10,667 nucleotides of DNA, from the NCBI GenBank assembly GCA_024405235.1, contig JAKSPA010000038.1, positions 1-10,667 of the forward strand, read 5' to 3'. Positions 1-5,338 of the stretch are shown piece by piece. The number at the start of each line of letters is the position of its first letter. Position 1 is the stretch's first letter. A program made the translations under genes and the position numbers. The DNA comes from Lentisphaeria bacterium (lineage in GTDB: Bacteria > Verrucomicrobiota > Lentisphaeria > Oligosphaerales > Oligosphaeraceae). Below the pieces are notes generated by a model. That model was not told where the DNA came from, did not search any database, and saw only the letters and a program-made list of their open reading frames with translations.

Positions 1-11
1 CGCCCGTACTT

Positions 12-36
12 CCGCATTGTGCTGCGCCCAATGCGG
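12..36. repeat. Short perfect inverted repeat (8-bp stem)
   Basis: CCGCATTG (12-19) is the exact reverse complement of CAATGCGG (29-36), with a 9-base loop. No T-run follows on either strand, so a classical intrinsic terminator is not supported. It lies only 7 bases from the much longer hairpin at 44-100, and the two may form one structured 3' region. No function can be assigned. Confidence 0.6.
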
Positions 37-43
37 CTTAATT

Positions 44-100
44 CCTACCCTCTTGAGGAACATAGCGTTTACAAAATGCTATGTTCCTCAAGAGGGCAGG
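44..100. repeat. Long near-perfect hairpin (about 26 paired bases)
   Basis: The arms at 48-66 and 78-96 are perfect 19-base reverse complements. The loop bases 67-70 and 74-77 can pair further (one G-U), leaving a 3-base ACA tip. Beyond one A/C mismatch the stem continues with CCT (44-46) and AGG (98-100). Each arm also contains a small palindrome (CCTC, two bases, GAGG). The hairpin lies about 85 bases past the stop codon of the minus-strand gene that ends at 185, so it could mark or protect that 3' end. Neither strand has a T-run after the stem. A palindromic repeat element or a bidirectional, factor-dependent terminator are alternatives. No second copy is seen in the window. Confidence 0.85.
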
Positions 101-184
101 TGCTGTGACGCATATGGTGCCTGACAACGCTAAGAAAGAAATATTGGCGAAAACAATTGATGTTGGTATAGCTCCATCTCAAAA

Positions 185-2029
185 TTATGGCACGGAAATG
201 AAAAGGTCACGATTGTATTTCTCGGTCGGCAAGGTAAAACAGACTTTAATGCCGTGGATTTTCCGTATCTTTTTAACGATGCTCTTCTCTTCCGGACTCC
301 ATACGGAGACTTCCGTTTCAAAGTCGCCATAGAGGTATTGCATGGGAATCTCTTTGTTGAAGGGATCTCGGGGGACGTCAGGCAATTCCTTCGGATAGCT
401 TCCCGTGCGTCGCTTGATCAATTCGGCCCTGGCCAGCATGGCGATTTCCCGGCAGACTCCTTGGTGTTCGTGGATTTTATTCGCAAAACTGCCCAATGCC
501 GGAATGAACCGTTTAGGGAGCATGTACTTTGTCCTGAACGAATCCGAGCTGTCTTTGTGCGCATCGAAATTCCGCACTGTCATAAAACGGACATATTCGT
601 TGAGATTGGAAAAGACGAAATCGCTGAGTTTGGGCAGAATCCAGGAGTAGGCGGCTGGACGGATGGCGGCATCTTCCGGGGAAGTGTCGGAATGCAGGAA
701 GAAACAATGCTCCACACAATTCTTGATGGTTATCAATTCTCCGAAGATGAAATTGATCTGCGCTTCATCAAATCGCGTTTCATGTTCTTCCATTTCAAGG
801 ATTAGCTTCTCTAGCCATGCTTCGTCCACTAGGTCCGTGGGAATGGCTTCGGCAAGGGAAACGGAGCGCAACGTGTCGCAGGCGACAGCACAAAAGCATG
901 ACAGGACATATGGCCTGTCCACCAGATAGTTGACTGCATTTTCCGAACGTCTCAATGAGGCGAGAAGGGCGGCGGAGTCATGGTCTTCCAGGGCGAAGCG
1001 CGTCATCCAGGCTTCTCTGCGCGCCAAAGAGCGCAGAGGCGACAGATCAGGAAATACCATGGCTGCAAGGTTGGCGGAATCGGAGAAATCCCTTGGTATG
1101 GGAGGCAGCGGGTTGGCAAAGCGTCTTTCAAGCCAGTCGCAGGCTTCTGGCGCAAGGACTTTCGCTTTCCAGGCCTCGTATTCCGCCTGGGGCAGCTCTT
1201 GGACCAATGCGAAAGCGTCAAGGAGCGGGTCGCCTTCCATCAGAGGCGGCAGAGCGTATTTCGCTCTTTCTGCCTCCATCGCCTTCCAGAACTCGCCGTC
1301 TGGAGTGCCTCCGTTGGCATATAGTTCTCCTAGGGCTTCTACGGTCATTTCCCGTCCAAAGAACGCACTGGCTTTTTCCAAGGTGCGATGATAGCGGCCG
1401 ATGCTGCAAAGCGCCGCAATGCCGGTCCCCGCATAGACAAGGAGTACGATGCACCACAGTCCGCAGACGCATTTCCCGAATAGCTTTCGGAAATCCGTTT
1501 GGGCCATGATCGCGAAGGACTTGCCAATCACGAGATAGCCGCCGACAAGCAGGAGCAGCGAGAGAATCGCATACAGCCAGTCAAGATTCTGAAAGCTCCA
1601 ATCCAGATGGGAATCGGGAGTCATGGATGTGGCTTTTTCCATTATTGACGAGGAAAAATACAAATTGTATTTGATGCAGGTTCGCTTGAATCCTTCCAGG
1701 AAGCAGATGACGGCTATTGCAATCATGGCAACACCGCTGGCAAATGCTCCCAACGGACGCGGTTTCCAGATTTCCGATAGATGACAGGCGATTCCGCGCA
1801 GGAAAAGGATCATGGGATAGACGACAAGCAAAGCGAAGAACGACAGCAACAGCAACCAGATTGGGGCGATGACAGATTTTGCAGGAATAGAAAGAAGCCA
1901 ATGCATGAAAGAGGATGTGGTCAGCAGGTTCGCTGTAAGCCATGGAATCAGCAGCCAGATGGTCAGTGCTAGGAATGCGCCGCCTGCCACATCGTCAAGG
2001 AAGAAGAATTTTTGGAAGAATTTTCTCAT
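185..2029 (-). CDS. Unrecognised multi-span membrane protein with PVC-type C-terminal tail
   Basis: I do not recognise this gene as a named family. The 614-residue product has five likely membrane spans near residues 16-37, 52-78, 93-112, 149-169 and 185-210. A largely soluble, helix-rich region of about 400 residues follows. The C-terminal part, around residues 532-580, reads as a helix with LARAEL, then GSYPKELP, DPF, a YLYG segment and VSVWSP. From memory this matches a tail common in PVC hypothetical proteins (helix, G-x-Y-P-x-x-L, D-P-F, Y, then a 'S-x-G' strand). The start is uncertain. ATG at 2029 is preferred; a TTG at 2056 would add nine residues, and neither has a Shine-Dalgarno sequence. 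A 15-bp palindrome lies just before the ATG. It stands alone, divergent from the aminotransferase gene. Its stop is TAA at 185-187, and hairpins follow. That it is a protein-coding gene is nearly certain; its function is unknown. Confidence 0.85.
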   Translation of the reverse strand: MRKFFQKFFFLDDVAGGAFLALTIWLLIPWLTANLLTTSSFMHWLLSIPAKSVIAPIWLLLLSFFALLVVYPMILFLRGIACHLSEIWKPRPLGAFASGVAMIAIAVICFLEGFKRTCIKYNLYFSSSIMEKATSMTPDSHLDWSFQNLDWLYAILSLLLLVGGYLVIGKSFAIMAQTDFRKLFGKCVCGLWCIVLLVYAGTGIAALCSIGRYHRTLEKASAFFGREMTVEALGELYANGGTPDGEFWKAMEAERAKYALPPLMEGDPLLDAFALVQELPQAEYEAWKAKVLAPEACDWLERRFANPLPPIPRDFSDSANLAAMVFPDLSPLRSLARREAWMTRFALEDHDSAALLASLRRSENAVNYLVDRPYVLSCFCAVACDTLRSVSLAEAIPTDLVDEAWLEKLILEMEEHETRFDEAQINFIFGELITIKNCVEHCFFLHSDTSPEDAAIRPAAYSWILPKLSDFVFSNLNEYVRFMTVRNFDAHKDSSDSFRTKYMLPKRFIPALGSFANKIHEHQGVCREIAMLARAELIKRRTGSYPKELPDVPRDPFNKEIPMQYLYGDFETEVSVWSPEEKSIVKKIRKIHGIKVCFTLPTEKYNRDLFISVP

Positions 2030-2033
2030 TGCA

Positions 2034-2048
2034 CTATTTTGAAAATAG
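2034..2048. repeat. 15-bp palindrome next to the membrane-protein start
   Basis: CTATTTT and AAAATAG flank a single central G, giving a perfect 7+1+7 palindrome. It ends five bases upstream of the preferred ATG at 2029 of the minus-strand gene. It could be a protein-binding operator or an RNA stem occluding the start. If the TTG start at 2056 were used, it would be coding instead. Confidence 0.5.
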
Positions 2049-2102
2049 GAATACAAAAGAAGTTGGAATGATAGGCTTAAGGTTTCTGCCTAAAAGGAAT
2101 AC

Positions 2103-2120
2103 CGTTTATAAATATAAACG
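2103..2120. promoter_or_regulatory. 18-bp palindrome, candidate operator
   Basis: CGTTTATA and TATAAACG are perfect reverse complements separated by AA. The symmetry, length and two-base centre fit a dimeric regulator site. It lies between two divergent genes, 74 bases upstream of the membrane-protein ATG and 221 bases upstream of the aminotransferase ATG. The regulator is unknown, and AT-rich sequence gives such palindromes by chance more often than GC-rich sequence does. Confidence 0.4.
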
Positions 2121-2180
2121 CGATTGTCTGAAATTTCTTATTGTTATTAAAGTGAAGTTTCAATAGGGACAAGATGGGAG

Positions 2181-2214
2181 CGTTGACGGCGTCCGGCGGA
2201 TGTTTTCCGTCACG
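2181..2214 (+). other. GC-rich stem-loop in the aminotransferase upstream region
   Basis: TGACGG (2184-2189) pairs with CCGTCA (2207-2212), and the CG at 2181-2182 can pair with the CG at 2213-2214 across one bulged T. Inside, CGTCC (2190-2194) and GGATG (2198-2202) form a second stem with a GGC tip and one G-U pair. The element stands out as GC-rich within an AT-rich intergenic region. It is not followed by a T-run, so it is not an intrinsic terminator. It could be a leader-RNA structure if transcription starts upstream of it. It matches no riboswitch I recognise. Confidence 0.4.
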
Positions 2215-2329
2215 TAAGACAACTGAATTCAATAATTTGTTTTTTGATTGTTGTATTTCTTGATGAATTGCTATCAGAAAGTTTTTTTTGCATTAAATTA
2301 GGCGGGTTTCCGTTGTGACCATGTTCTAT

Positions 2330-2334
2330 AGGAG
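2330..2334 (+). promoter_or_regulatory. Shine-Dalgarno site that fixes the aminotransferase start
   Basis: AGGAG lies seven bases before the ATG at 2342. The open frame extends upstream to a GTG at 2315, but that start would place this SD inside the coding region. ATG 2342 is therefore preferred. Confidence 0.85.
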
Positions 2335-2341
2335 TAAACCA

Positions 2342-3655
2342 ATGAACGAACTAGCGTCTCTTTTGAACGAGCAGATCTGCTCAGTGAATCCTGTCGCATT
2401 CGATATGCTTTCCGATCTTGGGAAGCGTATTTATTTCCCCAGCAAAGGCATTTTGAGCCAGTCAGGGGAAGCAAAGAAGCTTGCTGACAAATATAATGCA
2501 ACCATCGGAACCGCACTCAATGGCAAGACCGCGATGAATCTGCCTTGCCTGATGGATTCGCTTCCTGGCATTTCTCCAAACGATGCTTTGCTGTATGCTC
2601 CATCGTATGGTCAGAAGCCGTTGCGTGAAGCATGGAAGGCGAAGCTTCTGCATGACAATCCGTCGCTGAAGGGCGTTAATTTCTCTCTGCCGGTTGTTGC
2701 AAATGGTCTGACTCACGCGCTTTCCTTGGTTGGCGACCTGTTCGTCAACGCAGGCGATACGGTTCTCATGCCCAATCTCAATTGGGACAACTACCTTCTG
2801 AATTTTGAGGATCGTCTAGGAGCGAATCTAGAATTCTTCACCTTCTTTGAAGGCGACCACATGAACACGCGTGGTTTTGCCGAGCGTATGGCTAAGGTTG
2901 CTGCAGGCGAGAAGATTCTTGTTATCTTGAATTTCCCGAACAATCCGACCGGCTATACTCCAAGCGAAAAAGAGGGCAACGAACTTGCATCGGCATTGAT
3001 TGCTGCCGCTGAGCGTGGAGCAAAAGTAATCGCTTTGTTAGATGACGCGTACTTTGGTCTTTTCTATGCAGAGGACGCGATGAAGGAGTCGCTTTTCTGC
3101 AAGATTGCAGGAAAATCCCGCAACCTTATGGCCATCAAGGCGGATGCAGCCACCAAGGAGTGCTATGTCTGGGGGCTGCGCGTAGGATTCCTGTCATTTG
3201 CCATCGGCGGAGCGGACACTCCGGACAGTCCGTTCTTCGCTGCAATGGAAGCCAAGGCGGCTGGTCTTGTCAGAGCGCTTGTCAGCAACTGCTCCGCGCT
3301 GTCTCAGAAACTCGTCACCACAGCTCTTACGAATCCAGACTTCTATGCACAGAGGCAGGGTTGCGCCGACATCATGCGCAAACGTTACGAGCGAGTTGTC
3401 GAGGCGTTCAAGAAGCATCCGGAATACAGTGAATACTTTGAAGCGTATCCGTTCAACAGCGGATATTTCATGTGCATTCACTTCCATGCGCTTGAGGCGA
3501 ATACCGTCCGCAAGCATCTTCTTGAGAAATACGGCACAGGATGCATTGCTCTTGGCAAGGAGAATCTGCGCGTGGCGTTCTCCAGTCTGAACGAAGACCA
3601 AGTGGAACCTGTCTTTGAAATCATAGCTCAGGCCTGCAAAGACCTTGCAAAATAG
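2342..3655 (+). CDS. Class I/II PLP-dependent aminotransferase
   Basis: The 437-residue product is a fold-type I pyridoxal-phosphate enzyme that would transfer an amino group from an amino acid to a 2-oxo acid in the cytoplasm. Visible landmarks are NFPNNPTG at 197-204 (conserved cofactor- and substrate-pocket loop), DDAYF at 234-238 (the Asp that contacts the pyridine nitrogen), ATKECYVWGLRVGF at 270-283 with K272 as the likely Schiff-base lysine, and R280. The N-terminal stretch KGILSQSGEAK at 35-45 followed by NATIG resembles a subgroup usually annotated only as 'class I/II aminotransferase'. I cannot name the substrate. The length is normal for the family. It is divergent from the membrane-protein gene, and a ferredoxin gene follows 91 bases downstream. 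Family assignment is firm; specificity is open. Confidence 0.93.
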   Translation: MNELASLLNEQICSVNPVAFDMLSDLGKRIYFPSKGILSQSGEAKKLADKYNATIGTALNGKTAMNLPCLMDSLPGISPNDALLYAPSYGQKPLREAWKAKLLHDNPSLKGVNFSLPVVANGLTHALSLVGDLFVNAGDTVLMPNLNWDNYLLNFEDRLGANLEFFTFFEGDHMNTRGFAERMAKVAAGEKILVILNFPNNPTGYTPSEKEGNELASALIAAAERGAKVIALLDDAYFGLFYAEDAMKESLFCKIAGKSRNLMAIKADAATKECYVWGLRVGFLSFAIGGADTPDSPFFAAMEAKAAGLVRALVSNCSALSQKLVTTALTNPDFYAQRQGCADIMRKRYERVVEAFKKHPEYSEYFEAYPFNSGYFMCIHFHALEANTVRKHLLEKYGTGCIALGKENLRVAFSSLNEDQVEPVFEIIAQACKDLAK

Positions 3656-3721
3656 CGAAAAGGGCTTATCTTACTAGCGAATACCTTGTGTCTGCAATAT
3701 GGCACTGGTTTCCAACAAAAC

Positions 3722-3737
3722 CCAAATCATTTGGAGG
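3722..3737 (+). promoter_or_regulatory. Ferredoxin Shine-Dalgarno partly inside a small hairpin
   Basis: GGAGG (3733-3737) lies nine bases before the ATG at 3747 and decides that start over upstream in-frame codons such as the ATG at 3699. CCAAA (3722-3726) pairs with TTTGG (3730-3734) around a TCA loop, so the first two G of the SD lie in the stem. The stem has only five pairs, so any effect on translation is speculative. Confidence 0.7.
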
Positions 3738-3746
3738 AATAGAAAA

Positions 3747-3920
3747 ATGGCTGCAAAAGTTGATGCTGCGAAGTGCCTTGGTTGCGGTGCATGCGAAGGC
3801 ACCTGCCCCGTTGGCGCAATCAAATTGGATGGTGACAAGGCTGTTGTTGACGAAGCGACTTGCGTCTCCTGCGGCGCATGCGCTGGTGACTGCCCTGCAG
3901 AGGCCATCACCGTTGAGTAA
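3747..3920 (+). CDS. Small 2[4Fe-4S] ferredoxin
   Basis: The 57-residue product is a bacterial (clostridial-type) ferredoxin, a soluble low-potential electron carrier. It has two cysteine sets: C10, C13, C16 and C20 followed by Pro, then C39, C42, C45 and C49 followed by Pro. This is the exact C-x2-C-x2-C-x3-C-P pattern for two [4Fe-4S] clusters, each cluster taking three Cys from one set and the last from the other. Length and internal two-fold symmetry are typical of the family. A longer frame from 3699 exists, but the SD at 3733-3737 supports ATG 3747. It follows the aminotransferase by 91 bases in the same direction and ends at a strong terminator, so it is either the last gene of a two-gene transcript or monocistronic. 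The context does not reveal its redox partner. It suggests an anaerobic or fermentative lifestyle. Confidence 0.96.
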   Translation: MAAKVDAAKCLGCGACEGTCPVGAIKLDGDKAVVDEATCVSCGACAGDCPAEAITVE

Positions 3921-3941
3921 ACCTTAACGGACTGACGCAGA

Positions 3942-3980
3942 AGCGGGCTGGGGCTTTTTGAAGACTCAGCCCGCTTTTTT
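3942..3980 (+). terminator. Intrinsic (rho-independent) terminator after the ferredoxin gene
   Basis: AGCGGGCTG (3942-3950) is perfectly complementary to CAGCCCGCT (3967-3975), and a further A-T pair (3941/3976) extends the stem to ten. The loop is 16 bases, and the 3' arm runs directly into a run of six T. The stem begins 21 bases after the ferredoxin stop. This is the only textbook intrinsic terminator in the window. Confidence 0.93.
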
Positions 3981-3985
3981 GTTAA

Positions 3986-4016
3986 TTGACACCCCGCAAT
4001 TAGCAAGTGATATGGT
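3986..4016 (+). promoter_or_regulatory. Candidate sigma-70-type promoter for the flavoprotein gene
   Basis: A perfect TTGACA (3986-3991) lies just downstream of the terminator. TATGGT (4011-4016) matches four of six -10 positions at a long 19-base spacing; GATATG at 4009 gives 17 bases but only three matches. Position and -35 quality favour a promoter for the gene starting at 4132, while the -10 is weak. The resulting leader of about 110 bases would include a 7-bp hairpin (AGATGGC 4059-4065 with GCCATCT 4081-4087). Confidence 0.4.
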
Positions 4017-4131
4017 TACTTGTGACTTTTTACTGTTTTCGAATGAACCGATTGCTACAGATGGCTGAAGCTTGAGACATGCCATCTCCGTTTAGAGAAG
4101 AAAGATAAAAAAGGAGTTTTATTTTACGGAA

Positions 4132-5313
4132 ATGAATTGTGATTTGCTTATTATCGGTGCTGGAGCGGCGGGATTATTTGCAGCCTGCAGAGCAGCCGAA
4201 GCGGGACTCAGAGCCGTTGTGATGGAACGAAGACATCGTCCTGGCCTGAAGTTGCTTATGTGCGCGAACAATCGTTGCAATTTCGGGCATGTCGGCACAG
4301 CGGAAGAATTGCTTAAGGCTTATGGCGAACCAGTGTCGTCTTTTCTTGCGCCAGCCGTTCGTGCATTTCCATCGACAGCGATGGCGCGTTGGCTGGAATC
4401 TCTTGGCGTTCCTGTCAAGCGGTCAGGTCAGCGTTTCTATCCAGCGAGCGAAAAGGGCGATGACGTATTGCATGCGATGACGGATTATCTGAGAGAAGCG
4501 CAGATTCCTATTATATACAACTGTTCAGCCGAGAAGATCGAGACGGTCAAGACTGGCGGGTTCCGTGTCTTGACGTCGAATCTTTCGCTTGAATGTCGGA
4601 GACTACTTTTGGCCGTAGGCGGGTGTTCGTATCCGCGCACTGGTTCTACGGGCGACGGAATGCTGTTTGCGCAGTCGCTTGGCCTGGAGACTGAGGCACC
4701 CCGTGCGGGTCTGGTCGGAATTCAGTGCGAAGAGGGCGATCCGTTGAATCTTGGACGCGAGCCTTTGGAATTGGAGACAATCACCGCCTGTGCAGATGGC
4801 ACTCCGGTTTTCGAAGGCAATTTGATAATAGAAGACGGAATCTTGCGTGGCAGTGCCGTATATGACTTGACGAGATGGCTATCCAGACAAAGGCTTCCGT
4901 TGGCCAATCTGCAAATCGATCTTCTGCCGGAACGTTCGCTGGAGTCGTTGAAGAAACGCTGGGAAATGCTATGCGAAAGACATGGCAATGACGACGTGTT
5001 GAAACTTAATGGGTTGGGATTGCCGCAGCGTCTTGCGCGTTCCTTTGCGCGATATCGCGATTTTCCGCTTGATGCGATAAAATCCTATCCTGTTCAAGGA
5101 TGCGGGATGCGTCCATTGCGCGAGGCAATAGTTACAATAGGCGGCATTGCGCTGAAGGAATTTTCGCCTGACAGCATGGAGTGCAGAACGATACCAGGGC
5201 TATATGCCGCTGGAGAATGCCTGGACATCGACGGCCCGACAGGCGGCTATAATCTCGAGGCGGCGTTCGCCACGGCCAATCTTGCTATACGCGATATGTC
5301 GAAGAAGCGGTAG
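4132..5313 (+). CDS. BaiN/YhiN-type NAD(P)/FAD-dependent oxidoreductase
   Basis: The 393-residue product belongs to the HI0933/YhiN/BaiN flavoprotein family, two-dinucleotide-binding-domain enzymes whose substrates are mostly unknown. The N-terminus has the FAD-binding GAGAAG at 9-14 and the acidic end of strand two (ME at 31-32). A family signature around 39-50 reads LKLLMCANNRCN; family members usually show a Gly-rich stretch before RCN, so the Ala-Asn-Asn here is a variation. AVGGCSYPRTGSTGDG at 161-176 and AAGECLDIDGPTGGYNL at 359-375 are strong family motifs. The length is typical. Its SD is probably AAGGAG (4111-4116), an unusually long 15 bases before the ATG, yet no other in-frame start fits between them. 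It converges with the BatA-like gene only 25 bases away. Family assignment is firm. Bile-acid or other substrate roles reported for some relatives should not be transferred. Confidence 0.93.
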   Translation: MNCDLLIIGAGAAGLFAACRAAEAGLRAVVMERRHRPGLKLLMCANNRCNFGHVGTAEELLKAYGEPVSSFLAPAVRAFPSTAMARWLESLGVPVKRSGQRFYPASEKGDDVLHAMTDYLREAQIPIIYNCSAEKIETVKTGGFRVLTSNLSLECRRLLLAVGGCSYPRTGSTGDGMLFAQSLGLETEAPRAGLVGIQCEEGDPLNLGREPLELETITACADGTPVFEGNLIIEDGILRGSAVYDLTRWLSRQRLPLANLQIDLLPERSLESLKKRWEMLCERHGNDDVLKLNGLGLPQRLARSFARYRDFPLDAIKSYPVQGCGMRPLREAIVTIGGIALKEFSPDSMECRTIPGLYAAGECLDIDGPTGGYNLEAAFATANLAIRDMSKKR

Positions 5314-5338
5314 GTGCTTGGAGCGCGCAATGGTTCAG

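Larger units (their letters stand above)
2030..2341. promoter_or_regulatory. Divergent intergenic region with palindromes and a GC-rich hairpin
   Basis: These 312 bases separate the minus-strand membrane-protein gene from the plus-strand aminotransferase gene and must carry both start regions. They hold a 15-bp palindrome (2034-2048), an 18-bp palindrome (2103-2120), a GC-rich stem-loop (2181-2214), a run of eight T flanked by G (2281-2290) and the SD at 2330-2334. I searched for -35/-10 pairs on both strands. The best was TTGAAA at 2160-2155 with TAAGAA 17 bases on, for the minus strand. This is too weak to call firmly. I see no gene, tRNA or recognisable riboswitch class here. Confidence 0.6.

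Noticed and set aside
1..108. Open frame running in from the left edge to a TGA at 106-108, possibly the end of an upstream gene
   Set aside because: Thirty-five codons without a known motif; a second frame is also open there and the last half lies within the long hairpin, so coding cannot be supported.
48..184. Integron attC site or insertion-sequence terminal repeat at the left edge
   Set aside because: The stem is too perfect for attC and lacks the paired R/L core boxes. No transposase, target duplication or second end is visible.
254..805. A 183-codon plus-strand open frame inside the membrane-protein gene
   Set aside because: It has no recognisable domain and no SD, and lies wholly opposite a longer coherent gene.
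2315..2341. Extended aminotransferase start at the GTG at 2315
   Set aside because: The AGGAG at 2330-2334 would then be coding, and no SD precedes 2315. ATG 2342 has an ideal SD spacing.
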